Shown here: one piece after another, positions 55,635-64,000 of the stretch
Position numbering within the stretch: position 1 is the stretch's first letter
Layout of the letters: every line of letters starts with the position of its first letter
Assembly: GCA_964544955.1 (NCBI GenBank)
Contig: CAZJEB010000001.1
Location: forward strand, 372,001 to 436,000
Source: JAAZPT01 sp964544955
Lineage (GTDB): Bacteria > Bacillota > Clostridia > Christensenellales > Aristaeellaceae
Direction of reading: 5' to 3'
Length of the DNA: 64,000 nucleotides
The notes under the pieces: model-generated
Seen by the model: only the letters and a program-made list of their open reading frames with translations
Told to the model about the DNA's origin: nothing
Database searches by the model: none
Program-made: the position numbers and the translations under genes

Positions 55635-56375
55635 ACCTTTTAAGAACTTTGAAGCCTTAAAAGTTTGTTGAAACTGAATTTCTAAATATCCGCACAAAAG
55701 GTCAAATACCTCCTTTTGTGCTTTTTTATTTGGATTTTTAATATATCCATTTGTTTCTACAATAGAAAGCAATTCACTATATGTTTGTATAGTTATTTTT
55801 TCCTTTTTTGTGTTTATTAAATTATTGCAATTGGAACAGTAAAAGCCACCTTCAAAAGCATCAAATTCAATAAATTTATAGTTTTCGGGAACTATTCTTA
55901 TTCCACAGTTTACACAATGCTTAATTCTTGGCTTATAACCACTAATAATACTAAAATCCATTAAAAATTTATTCATTATAATCAAAGGGTCAACATCAGT
56001 TTCGCTTAACATATCTAAGCTTTTTAAAAGGCAATTAAATAAAGGTTTATTCTCCTCATTTGCCTGAACAACAGCATTACAAAGTTGCAACATATAAGAT
56101 CCACAAGAAAGCTTAAAATGATCAAGCCTTAAATTATAATAATACTTATCAATAGAGCATGATGTTAGGCTATACTTGCCATTTTTTTCATACAGCAAAA
56201 ATTCACCAGCAACAAAAGGTTCTGACGCTTGCAACAGTGGGCTTTTTGGCCTTTTACAGCCTCTTGAAAACACAGAAACACTGCCTTTATCTGGTGTAAA
56301 TATTGTAAGCATTTTATCGTTATCTTTATAGTTTGCACAATATATTACAATACCATTTACTTTTACATTTGCCAT
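55620..56375 (-). CDS. recO: DNA repair protein RecO
   Basis: Recombination mediator that, with RecR, loads RecA onto SSB-coated DNA. The 251 residues have the N-terminal OB fold ('NGIVIYCANYKDNDKMLTIF', 'DKGSVSVFSRGCKRPKSPLL'), a helical middle, and a zinc-binding site of four cysteines ('HCVNCGIRI' and 'FYCSNCNNL'). GGAGG precedes the ATG. It follows tatD across a terminator hairpin and overlaps the convergent unknown gene at its 3' end. Confidence 0.94.
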   Translation of the reverse strand: MANVKVNGIVIYCANYKDNDKMLTIFTPDKGSVSVFSRGCKRPKSPLLQASEPFVAGEFLLYEKNGKYSLTSCSIDKYYYNLRLDHFKLSCGSYMLQLCNAVVQANEENKPLFNCLLKSLDMLSETDVDPLIIMNKFLMDFSIISGYKPRIKHCVNCGIRIVPENYKFIEFDAFEGGFYCSNCNNLINTKKEKITIQTYSELLSIVETNGYIKNPNKKAQKEVFDLLCGYLEIQFQQTFKASKFLKGLINP

Positions 56376-56398
56376 ATGACCTCCAATTTAATATTTTT

Positions 56399-56424
56399 AA
56401 AAGCTACAATCAAAAGATTGTAGC
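56399..56424 (-). terminator. Terminator after tatD
   Basis: GCTACAATC (56403-56411), AAAA loop, GATTGTAGC (56416-56424), followed on the minus strand by TTTT. Confidence 0.78.
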
Positions 56425-56429
56425 ATATA

Positions 56430-57200
56430 TTATTTAATATTATAAAAATTACAAGTGTTTAAAAATGATTGTTCGGCAACCTCTTCCAAACTTAAATTTT
56501 TTATTTCAGCAATTTTTTCAGCCACTTCTACAACATACGCAGGTTGGTTTGTTTTACCCCTATATGGTACCGGGCTTAAATACGGGCTATCTGTTTCTAT
56601 AAAAAATTTATCCATGGGTACTGCTTCTGCAATTAAAGGTAGTTTTGCGCTATTTTTATAAGTTAAAGGCCCTGCAAAAGATATTATAAAACCCATTTTA
56701 ATGTATTCATTCGCCAACTCTAAGCTACCGCTAAAACAATGCATTACAGCTTTTTTAACATCATTACGCTTTTTTAGCAATTCAAGCATATCACCATGAG
56801 CATCTCTAACATGGAACATAACTGGTAAATCAAGTTCTTTTGCTAAATCCAACTGAGCATTCAATACCTTTTTTTGTGTTTCCCTATCGCTATACTCATA
56901 ATAATAGTCAAGACCAATTTCACCTATGCAAAGTATATTTTTTTGCTTTGTCCACTGTTCAATTATATCAAGATCACTTTGCTTAAAATGTTTAGCCTCA
57001 TGGGGATGATATCCAACAGCCCCATATACAACATCATTATATTTTTTTGTTAATTCTACTATTTTCTCAGACGTTATTAAGTCAGACCCAGCGCAGATAC
57101 ATTTTTCCACATTAGCAGCTTGCATACTTAATATAATATCGTCAACCTTATCTAATAACCTATCATCCTCAAGGTGGCAATGGGAGTCAAAAAACCTCAT
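56430..57200 (-). CDS. tatD: TatD-family metal-dependent DNase
   Basis: A 256-residue TIM-barrel metal hydrolase acting on DNA ends or in DNA repair. Metal ligands appear in 'FFDSHCHLEDDRL' at the N-terminus, 'CIGEIGLDYYYEYSD', 'MFHVRDAHGDML', 'AVMHCFSGSLELA' and 'FIETDSPYLSPVPYRGKTN'. It overlaps the end of metG by 4 bp, a metG-tatD pairing common in Bacillota, and ends at a terminator. Confidence 0.94.
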   Translation of the reverse strand: MRFFDSHCHLEDDRLLDKVDDIILSMQAANVEKCICAGSDLITSEKIVELTKKYNDVVYGAVGYHPHEAKHFKQSDLDIIEQWTKQKNILCIGEIGLDYYYEYSDRETQKKVLNAQLDLAKELDLPVMFHVRDAHGDMLELLKKRNDVKKAVMHCFSGSLELANEYIKMGFIISFAGPLTYKNSAKLPLIAEAVPMDKFFIETDSPYLSPVPYRGKTNQPAYVVEVAEKIAEIKNLSLEEVAEQSFLNTCNFYNIK

Positions 57201-59173
57201 CGAATTTCTGCTCCACTTTCGATAAAATCTGGAACTTCAATAAGGGATAATTTTTCAACCTTAGTTGACTCATCAACACAACTTGCAGTTAATAACATAC
57301 CTTGAGATTCTATACCCTTTAGTTTAACAGGCTTTAAGTTTGCAACAACAACTATTTTTTTACCCACCAAATTTTCAGGAGCATAAAATTGTGCTATGCC
57401 ACTTACAATTGTTCTAGTTTCATTGCCAATTTCAACAGTTAGTTTTAATAATTTATCACTCTTTTTAACTTTTTCACATTCTAAAACTTTAGCAACTGTA
57501 AGTTTAACTTTTGCAAAATCATCTATAGATATTTCATTAAAAATCTGTTTTGCTACATTTGCACTGCTTTCTTTTTTAACTGTAGCAGGTTTTTCCTCTT
57601 TATTTTCAGGTTCCATCTGTTCAAGTTCTTTTTTAACATCTATCCTTGGGAAAAGTGCCTCCCCCTTCTTAACCTTTGAACCTGGTTGTAATAAACCAAA
57701 CTCCTTTAAAGAATCCCATGTTTTTAGATTATCATCTTCTATACCTAATTGTTCATATATTTTTACAGGAGTGTTTGGCATTGCTGGAGCAATTAAAACA
57801 GCTACAAAGCGAATGCATTCTGCTAAAACATATAGTACTGTTCTAAGCCTTTCTTTTCCACTTTCATCCTTACCTAAAATCCATGGTTCAGTTACATCAA
57901 TATACTTATTACAATCACCAATTAAACTCCAAATATCTTCTAATGCCACAGGTAATTGTAATTGCTCAACATGTTTTTCAACGTTTACTGGTAATGCTAA
58001 GGCTTTATTAATAAGTTCTTTATCTATATCGTTATATTCAGAAGGTGCAAGAACTTCGCCATCAAAATATTTTTCTATCATAGCAACGGTTCTACTAACT
58101 AAGTTGCCTAAGTTATTTGATAAATCAGCGTTCATTAGTGTTAATAATGATTCATATGTAAATTGACCATCACTACCAAAAGGAATAGCACGGTTTAAAT
58201 AATACCTTATAGCATCGGAACCATACCTATTACATAAAACGACAGGGTCAATAACATTACCTAAGGATTTGCTCATTTTACCACCGTTTAAAACAAGCCA
58301 ACCATGCCCAAAAACTTGTTTTGGTATTGGTAAACCTATTGCATGAAGTATAATAGGCCAAATTATAGTATGGAAACGAATAATTTCTTTACCTACAAGC
58401 TGTAAATCAGCAGGCCAATATTTTTCAAATTTAGAAGTATCATCAGATCCATAGCCTAGGGCGTTTATATAGTTTGTAAGAGCATCAACCCATACATATA
58501 CCGTATGTTTTGGGTCAAAATCTACAGGTATACCCCACTTTATAGATGTTCTGCTAACGCAAAGATCTTCCAAGCCTGGTTTTAAGAAGTTATTAATCAT
58601 CTCATTTTTTCTTGATGTAGGCTGAATAAATTCTGGGTGATCATTTATATAATCTATCAACCAATCTTGATATTTGCTAAGCTTTAAAAAATAGCTTTCT
58701 TCTTTTGTTTTTTGAACTTCCCTACCGCAGTCAGGGCATTTTCCATCAACGAGTTGTAGCTCTGTAAAGAAGGACTCACAAGGGGTGCAATACCAACCTT
58801 CATATTCACCTTTATAAATATCACCTTGCTCATAAAGTTGTTTAAATATCTTTTGTACTGCAACTACATGCCTATGTTCACTTGTACGAATAAAGTCATC
58901 GTACTCAATATCCATTGTTTTCCATAGTTTTTTAATGTTATCAACTATTCCATCAACAAATTGTATTGGAGTAAGGCCAGCTTCCTTTGCCCTTAGTTCT
59001 ATTTTTTGGCCATGTTCATCAGTACCAGTTAAAAAATAAGTATCATAACCCATTATTTTTTTATACCTTGTTAGTGTATCCGCTGCTACAGTAGTGTAAG
59101 CATGACCAATATGTAAATTATCGCTAGGATAATAAATAGGTGTTGTTATATAAAACTTTTTGTTTTCGCACAT
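57197..59173 (-). CDS. metG: Methionyl-tRNA synthetase
   Basis: Charges tRNA-Met. It has 658 residues when started at the ATG 59173, preceded by GGAGG; a longer reading would overlap the upstream gene. Class I signatures HIGH ('DNLHIGHAYTTVAADT') and KMSKS ('GKMSKSLGNVIDP') are intact, with a zinc knuckle ('CTPCESFF...KCPDCGRE'). The C-terminus carries the EMAPII-like tRNA-binding OB domain ('FAKVKLTVAKVLECEKVKKS', 'VKLKGIESQGMLLTAS'), joined by a Lys/Glu-rich linker. No T-box leader is present; the gene sits 20 bp behind the beta-CASP gene. Confidence 0.97.
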   Translation of the reverse strand: MCENKKFYITTPIYYPSDNLHIGHAYTTVAADTLTRYKKIMGYDTYFLTGTDEHGQKIELRAKEAGLTPIQFVDGIVDNIKKLWKTMDIEYDDFIRTSEHRHVVAVQKIFKQLYEQGDIYKGEYEGWYCTPCESFFTELQLVDGKCPDCGREVQKTKEESYFLKLSKYQDWLIDYINDHPEFIQPTSRKNEMINNFLKPGLEDLCVSRTSIKWGIPVDFDPKHTVYVWVDALTNYINALGYGSDDTSKFEKYWPADLQLVGKEIIRFHTIIWPIILHAIGLPIPKQVFGHGWLVLNGGKMSKSLGNVIDPVVLCNRYGSDAIRYYLNRAIPFGSDGQFTYESLLTLMNADLSNNLGNLVSRTVAMIEKYFDGEVLAPSEYNDIDKELINKALALPVNVEKHVEQLQLPVALEDIWSLIGDCNKYIDVTEPWILGKDESGKERLRTVLYVLAECIRFVAVLIAPAMPNTPVKIYEQLGIEDDNLKTWDSLKEFGLLQPGSKVKKGEALFPRIDVKKELEQMEPENKEEKPATVKKESSANVAKQIFNEISIDDFAKVKLTVAKVLECEKVKKSDKLLKLTVEIGNETRTIVSGIAQFYAPENLVGKKIVVVANLKPVKLKGIESQGMLLTASCVDESTKVEKLSLIEVPDFIESGAEIR

Positions 59174-59193
59174 AATATGCCTCCAATTAAAAT

Positions 59194-60804
59194 TTATTCT
59201 TCCCAATATTCACAGAGTTTTTCAATTTGTTTAATAAACTTGTTCAATAGCCCATTTGCTAGGCCACTGCTATTTTCAATAATTTTATGCAGCCTTGCTT
59301 CAGCTTTAAGAAGTTCTTTATAAACTGTACTAACTTTTTTCTCTTCAACTTTAGCCTCAGAATATTTTTGAATATACTCTTTATTGCCTTCTAAAATAAT
59401 TTCTTCTTTAGTTAAATCCCATTTTTCACCATTATATGGAACAGCAACATCTGCTCCAAGTTCATTTACAAGCCTATCAGCAAAAGTTTCCGCAGATGGT
59501 TCATCGCCATGAACAACGAAGAATTTTGCAGGTGTTGGTGAAAAAGATTTTGCCCATGCCATAAGGCCTTCATTATCAGCATGACCACTTATAGCTTTTA
59601 ATGTTCTAATTTTAGCTTTTACTTCTATAGTTTCACCAAAAAGTTTAACAAAATCTGCTCCATCATATATTTTTCTACCAAGAGTTCCTACTGCCTGGTA
59701 TCCAACAAATAGAATTGTTGATTCTTTCCTCCAAAGGTTATGCTTTAAATGGTGCCTAATTCTACCTGCATTTGCCATGCCACTAGCGGATATAATTACC
59801 TTAGGTTTTTTATCCTCATTTATTGCCTTTGAATCGTCCGCTGTTATACTTGTTTTTAAGTTGGGGAAGCTTATTGGGTTAACACCATTATACATAAGCT
59901 CTTTCATTTCCTCATCAAAATGGTCTATATCAGCTTGTTTAAATATATTTGTAGCTTCTATTGCTAAAGGGCTATCAACATATACTTCAAAGCCATCATG
60001 ATTTTTTACTAGCTTCTTTTCTTTAATTTCCCTTAAAAAGTATAATAATTCCTGTGTTCTACCAACTGCAAAGGATGGAATTACAACATTGCCACCTGCA
60101 TCAAATGTAGTTTGTAAAATATTACTTAAATCTGCTATATAATCCGGCCTTGGCCCATGGGACCTATCACCATATGTTGATTCCATAACAACATAGTCAG
60201 CATTCTTTAGTAATACAGGATCATTAAGCATAGGTTGATTTGTGTTACCAATATCACCACTAAACACTATCTTTTTAGTAACACCATTTTCAGTTACTGA
60301 AACAGTTATGCTTGCAGAGCCTAAAAGATGCCCTGCATCAGTATATTCCACATTAATGTTTGGAGCAATATTTATTTGTTTATCATAATCAACTGGTACA
60401 AACAATTCCATTGTTGCAATAGCATCTTGCATGGTATAAAGGGGTTTATATTCTTCTTGCCCTGCACGCTGTGCTTTCCTATTTCTCCATTCGGCCTCAA
60501 ACTCTTGAATATGTGCTGAATCCTTAAGCATAATATCACAAAGTTCCATTGTGGATGATGTTGCATAAATAGGGCCTTTAAACCCTTTGGATACAAGCAT
60601 TGGAACCATACCAGAATGGTCTATATGGGCATGAGTTAGCAAAACAATATCAACATCTGTTGCTGAAATTGGTATTTCCTGATTTTCATAAATATCTTTG
60701 CCTTGCTCTAAGCCACAATCAATAATTATATTTTTCCCTGATGCTTCAAGCAAATAGCAGCTTCCTGTTACTTCCCTTGCTGCGCCTAAAAATTGTAAAT
60801 TCAT
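59194..60804 (-). CDS. Beta-CASP metallo-beta-lactamase nuclease (RNA-processing type)
   Basis: A 536-residue MBL-fold protein of the CPSF73-like group. The zinc-binding motif HxHxDH is in 'LLTHAHIDHSGMVPML' (about 54-69), followed by 'DAGHLLGSASITV', 'FSGDIGNTNQPML', the beta-CASP insert ('VMESTYGDRSHGPRPDYIAD', 'IPSFAVGRTQELLYFLREI') and the RMMBL part 'LKAISGHADNEGLMAWAKSF'. This group acts as endo- or exonuclease on RNA. A C-terminal helical extension (about 450-536) is unusual and has no clear family. Own promoter at 60834-60862. It is followed by metG and tatD. Confidence 0.88.
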   Translation of the reverse strand: MNLQFLGAAREVTGSCYLLEASGKNIIIDCGLEQGKDIYENQEIPISATDVDIVLLTHAHIDHSGMVPMLVSKGFKGPIYATSSTMELCDIMLKDSAHIQEFEAEWRNRKAQRAGQEEYKPLYTMQDAIATMELFVPVDYDKQINIAPNINVEYTDAGHLLGSASITVSVTENGVTKKIVFSGDIGNTNQPMLNDPVLLKNADYVVMESTYGDRSHGPRPDYIADLSNILQTTFDAGGNVVIPSFAVGRTQELLYFLREIKEKKLVKNHDGFEVYVDSPLAIEATNIFKQADIDHFDEEMKELMYNGVNPISFPNLKTSITADDSKAINEDKKPKVIISASGMANAGRIRHHLKHNLWRKESTILFVGYQAVGTLGRKIYDGADFVKLFGETIEVKAKIRTLKAISGHADNEGLMAWAKSFSPTPAKFFVVHGDEPSAETFADRLVNELGADVAVPYNGEKWDLTKEEIILEGNKEYIQKYSEAKVEEKKVSTVYKELLKAEARLHKIIENSSGLANGLLNKFIKQIEKLCEYWEE

Positions 60805-60833
60805 AATATTTCTCCTTAATAACTGCTATTTTA

Positions 60834-60862
60834 ATGATATTATTATTGCATTTTATTGTCAA
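60834..60862 (-). promoter_or_regulatory. Promoter of the beta-CASP-metG-tatD unit
   Basis: Minus strand TTGACA (60857-60862), 17-nt spacer, TATCAT (60834-60839). Confidence 0.72.
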
Positions 60863-60899
60863 GTATACAAGCTGTTACAACTATTATACACCTTATTTG

Positions 60900-60928
60900 T
60901 TGTAAAATATAACAAAACACATTATAAT
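60900..60928 (+). promoter_or_regulatory. Promoter of mutS2
   Basis: TTGTAA (60900-60905), 17-nt spacer, TATAAT (60923-60928), about 31 nt before the start codon. Confidence 0.7.
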
Positions 60929-60958
60929 TAAATAAATAATTAAAAATAGAGGTTTAAT

Positions 60959-63322
60959 ATGATACTTGAAAGAGCTATCCATGCTTTAGAGTTTGATAAA
61001 ATTAGAAATAAGCTAACAGATTTTGCCACAACAAGCATGGGCAAAAAATATTGTAATGAACTAGCGCCTATTACTGATGTAGAAGCCATAAATAAAGCAT
61101 TAGTAGAAACCGAAGAAGCAAAAACGGTACTTTATTATTCTGGAGCAAACCCCATGTTCCCCTTTACAGATATAAGCGATAATGTAAGTTTGGCGCAAAA
61201 AGGGGCTTGTTTATCAACTAGGAGCTTATTAAATGTTGCCTCTTGTTTAAGGGCATCAAGATCTGTATACAAAGCATTAATAACAGATAAGGATAACACA
61301 CCAAATATATCCAAGCTTGCATCTGGTTTAACTTTGCTTGTAAACTTAGAGCAAAATATTACTGAAAGCATATTAGGCGAAGATGAATTAGCTGATAACG
61401 CATCAACAGAGCTTGCAAATATAAGGCGCAAATTAAGGCATGCCAATTCAAGAATAAAAGACAAATTGAACAGCCTAATAAAAAGCCCTGCATATCAAAA
61501 ATACCTACAAGACCCAATTATTACAATAAGGCAAGATAGGTTTGTTGTGCCTGTTAAGCAAGAATATAGAGCAAATGTTCCAGGTTTAATTCACGACCAA
61601 TCTTCTTCTGGAGCAACGTTATTTATAGAACCTATGGTTGTTGTAGAAATAAATAATGACATTAAGCAACTTTTAGGTGAGGAAAGAATCGAGATTGAAA
61701 GAATATTGCAAATGTTTTCCGACGAAGTTGGCAGCCACGCAGAAGAATTAAAGGAAAATGTAAGAATATTAATTAAAATAGACTTTAACTTTGCTAAGGC
61801 ATCATTTGCAAGGAGCATAAATGCTATTTTGCCAAAAATAAACACAAGAGGATATATAAATATTGTACGTGGTAGGCATCCATTGCTTAACCCTGATACT
61901 GTTGTGCCAATAAATTTATGGCTTGGTGAAGATTTTACATCCTTAGTTGTTACAGGCCCAAACACTGGTGGTAAAACCGTTACCCTGAAAACTGTTGGTT
62001 TGTTTACGCTTATGATGCAATCCGGTTTACACGTTCCTGCAGACGAAGGCACAGAATTGGCAATTTTTAATAATGTATATGCTGATATTGGCGATGAGCA
62101 AAGTATAGAACAATCATTATCTACATTCTCATCCCACATGAAAAACATAGTTGAAATATTAAAGGGTGTTAGCAATAAGGATTTAGTTTTATTTGATGAA
62201 TTAGGCGCAGGTACAGACCCAACAGAAGGTGCCGCCCTTGCTCAAAGTATATTAAGCAAGTTATTAGAGAGCAACATAAGAACTTTGGCAACTACCCACT
62301 TTAGCGAATTAAAATCCTACGCCTTATCTACCCCTGGTATAGAAAACGCAAGTGTGGAATTTAATATTGAAACACTTTCCCCTACTTTTAGATTGTCCAT
62401 AGGAATTCCTGGAAAAAGTAACGCTTTTGAAATTTCAAAAAAACTCGGCTTATCAGAGGATATAATAAATTCAGCTAAAGAATTATTAAGTAGTGAAACC
62501 GTTAAGTTTGAGGACGTTATATCAAATGCCGAATACCACAGGCAAATTGCCGAAAAAGAAAGAGCTATTGCCGAAGAAGTAAGGAAAGAAACAATTCAAC
62601 TTAGAGATGAAGCTGAAAGGTTAAGAAAGAAAACTGAAGAAAGTCGCGCAAACACAACTAGGAAAGCAAAAGAGGAAGCAAAACGCATTATGTTAGATGC
62701 AAAACATAAGGCGGACGAGATATTAAGCGACTTAAAGAAAATGAAAAATCAAGCCAACTTACCCCACCATGAAATATTAAAGTTACAAAAATCTTTAAAT
62801 GATAACCTTGATAGCTTAAGCGCTGATTTAGTTGCTAAAAATGATGAGGCCTTTATGCCTCCGAAGGAATTAAGCGTTGGAGATAGGGTTTTAATTGTTA
62901 ATTTGAATACTGAAGCGGATGTATTATCCCCTCCAGACTCTAAGGGTGAAGTTCAATTAAAAGCTGGTATAATGAAGCTCAAGGCCCATATAAGCCAATT
63001 AAAAAAATTGAAAAATAGTGAAACCCCTCAGCAAAAAACTTCAATAAATATTAAAAGAGATGGGTCATCAAAACAAAGCCTATCACTGGAAGTTGATGTT
63101 AGAGGTATGGCCTTGGACGAGGCTACTGTTGAAGTAGACTCTTATTTATACCAAGCATTAATGGTTGGATATAAAGAAGTATACATAATACACGGAAAGG
63201 GTACTGGCGTATTAAAGGCAGGAATAAGCAAGCACTTGAAAAACCAAAAACACGTAAAATCTTTCCGTTTAGGTAGGTATGGTGAAGGCGAGGATGGCGT
63301 TACTGTGGTAACTTTAAAATAA
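60959..63322 (+). CDS. mutS2: Endonuclease MutS2
   Basis: MutS-family ATPase with a nuclease tail; known roles include recombination control and rescue of collided ribosomes. The 787 residues show the clamp/core region, Walker A 'VVTGPNTGGKTVTLKTVG' (about 328-345), Walker B 'DLVLFDELGAGTDPTEGAA', the coiled linker 'EEVRKETIQLRDEAERLRKK', a KOW-like part ('KELSVGDRVLIVNLN') and the C-terminal Smr domain with 'LEVDVRGMALDEATVEVD' and the conserved 'IIHGKGTGVLKAGI'. It lacks the N-terminal mismatch-binding domain of MutS, as usual for MutS2. It is followed after 9 bp by a response-regulator gene. Confidence 0.97.
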   Translation: MILERAIHALEFDKIRNKLTDFATTSMGKKYCNELAPITDVEAINKALVETEEAKTVLYYSGANPMFPFTDISDNVSLAQKGACLSTRSLLNVASCLRASRSVYKALITDKDNTPNISKLASGLTLLVNLEQNITESILGEDELADNASTELANIRRKLRHANSRIKDKLNSLIKSPAYQKYLQDPIITIRQDRFVVPVKQEYRANVPGLIHDQSSSGATLFIEPMVVVEINNDIKQLLGEERIEIERILQMFSDEVGSHAEELKENVRILIKIDFNFAKASFARSINAILPKINTRGYINIVRGRHPLLNPDTVVPINLWLGEDFTSLVVTGPNTGGKTVTLKTVGLFTLMMQSGLHVPADEGTELAIFNNVYADIGDEQSIEQSLSTFSSHMKNIVEILKGVSNKDLVLFDELGAGTDPTEGAALAQSILSKLLESNIRTLATTHFSELKSYALSTPGIENASVEFNIETLSPTFRLSIGIPGKSNAFEISKKLGLSEDIINSAKELLSSETVKFEDVISNAEYHRQIAEKERAIAEEVRKETIQLRDEAERLRKKTEESRANTTRKAKEEAKRIMLDAKHKADEILSDLKKMKNQANLPHHEILKLQKSLNDNLDSLSADLVAKNDEAFMPPKELSVGDRVLIVNLNTEADVLSPPDSKGEVQLKAGIMKLKAHISQLKKLKNSETPQQKTSINIKRDGSSKQSLSLEVDVRGMALDEATVEVDSYLYQALMVGYKEVYIIHGKGTGVLKAGISKHLKNQKHVKSFRLGRYGEGEDGVTVVTLK

Positions 63323-63331
63323 GGAGTAAGT

Positions 63332-64000
63332 ATGAATAAAAATGTAGTACTTGTTGTTGACGACGATATAAATATTAATAGGCTAGTATCATTGTACTTA
63401 GAAAAAGAGGGTTATGATGTAATATCCGCAACAAAGGGTGATGATGCTATACATGAGTTTAAAAAAACAAACCCTGACATTATATTGCTTGATGTAATGT
63501 TACCAGTTTTAGATGGTTGGCAAGTATTAAGGGAAATACGAAAAACTAGCCAAGTGCCTATTATCATGTTTACTGCAAAGGATGAAACCTTTGATAAAGT
63601 AATGGGTTTAGAGTTAGGCGCTGACGATTATATTACAAAACCTTTTGAACCAAAAGAATTAATTGCTAGAATAAAAGCTGTATTAAGAAGAACACAACCA
63701 AATGAACAGGAAAAAGCTGTACAATACAACATGCTTTATATAAGTTTAAAAGAATATAGTGTTATTTATAAAAATGAAGTTGTTGAAATGCCCCCTAAGG
63801 AAATTGAACTGCTTTACTATCTAGCTACCCACCCAAACACAGTATTTACTAGGGAGCAATTATTGGAGAATGTATGGGGCTTTGACTTTTTTGGGGATAG
63901 CAGAACTGTTGACGTACATGTTAAAAGGGTACGAGAAAAATTACCAGATAGCGAAGAATTTGGTTGGCAAATTAAAACAATATGGCGCGTTGGTTATAAG
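63332..64000 (+). CDS. OmpR/PhoB-type response regulator (partial, runs off window)
   Basis: 223 codons are visible and the frame is still open at the edge. The receiver domain has the acidic pocket 'VVLVVDDDININRLVSLYLE' with Asp residues at about 10-12, the phospho-acceptor Asp in 'DIILLDVMLPVLDGWQVL', the Thr in 'IMFTAKDET' and Lys in 'ADDYITKPFEPKELIARI'. The winged-helix effector follows with 'PPKEIELLYYLATHPNTVF', 'REQLLENVWGFDFFGDSRTV', 'DVHVKRVREKL' and 'IKTIWRVGYK', so almost the complete protein is present. AAGGAG precedes the ATG at 63332. The partner histidine kinase is presumably just outside the window. The regulated genes are unknown. Confidence 0.95.
   Translation, partial: MNKNVVLVVDDDININRLVSLYLEKEGYDVISATKGDDAIHEFKKTNPDIILLDVMLPVLDGWQVLREIRKTSQVPIIMFTAKDETFDKVMGLELGADDYITKPFEPKELIARIKAVLRRTQPNEQEKAVQYNMLYISLKEYSVIYKNEVVEMPPKEIELLYYLATHPNTVFTREQLLENVWGFDFFGDSRTVDVHVKRVREKLPDSEEFGWQIKTIWRVGYK

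Noticed and set aside
59174..59193. T-box leader before metG
   Set aside because: Only 20 bp separate metG from the upstream gene, too short for a T-box, and metG is evidently co-transcribed.

Overview
The window is a contiguous piece of an AT-rich bacterial chromosome from a Gram-positive Bacillota, most likely an anaerobic member of Clostridia. The evidence is the gene content: hrcA-grpE-dnaK-dnaJ behind a CIRCE operator, followed by prmA-rsmE-mtaB and a HIT gene; the tilS-hpt-ftsH block; DnaI/DnaD-type primosome genes; a type III glutamine synthetase; a DivIC-like division protein; VanW and SH3 wall proteins; and a giant Cna-B/SdrB surface protein. Shine-Dalgarno sites are strong (AGGAGG-like), sigma-A type promoters are close to consensus, and TTG starts are fairly common (ftsH, dnaJ, mtaB, corA, the HisJ-like gene). 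A 100-N scaffold gap indicates a draft or metagenome assembly. I see no rRNA, tRNA, CRISPR, phage or IS element.

Layout. 1-13.6 kb (minus) is accessory and surface-related: the start of a secreted family-5 solute-binding protein and a very large repeat-built adhesin-like protein (about 4,160 residues if the N gap is only a contig overlap). 13.9-36.3 kb is almost all minus-strand housekeeping: 5-formyl-THF cyclo-ligase (plus strand), pyruvate kinase, a VanW protein with a prion-like cytoplasmic tail, a PHP phosphoesterase, ftsH, hpt, tilS, an SH3-VanW protein, rarA, guaB, a serine hydrolase, a HisJ-like PHP protein, a GntR regulator, dnaE, a cysteine-less ArsC-like protein, dnaI and a DnaD-type primosome protein. 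36.4-45.3 kb (plus) is the heat-shock and RNA/protein-modification operon. 45.3-48.5 kb (minus) is a corA-led operon (corA, SDR, hot-dog thioesterase, AEC carrier). 48.6-64 kb holds a sodium:solute symporter, a Ppx/GppA protein, divIC-like, glnN, a frameshifted aldo/keto reductase, an unknown membrane protein, recO, tatD, metG, a beta-CASP nuclease, mutS2 and the start of an OmpR-type response regulator.

The most interesting signal is upstream of corA. A consensus promoter drives a roughly 200-nt leader that carries an unannotated 31-codon ORF with a perfect AGGAGG site. Its product begins Met-Asp-Ser-Asp-Pro, resembling the acidic/proline start of the enterobacterial MgtL leader peptide (MEPDPTP). 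A segment late in this ORF can pair either back to the ORF's own ribosome-binding site or forward to a segment just before corA. This looks like a translation-sensing Mg2+ leader. Other points for follow-up are the loss of the isopeptide Lys/Glu/Asn positions in the last seven Cna-B modules of the giant protein, the N/Q/Y-rich tail on the VanW protein, and long inverted repeats over the ftsH and 5-FCL promoters.
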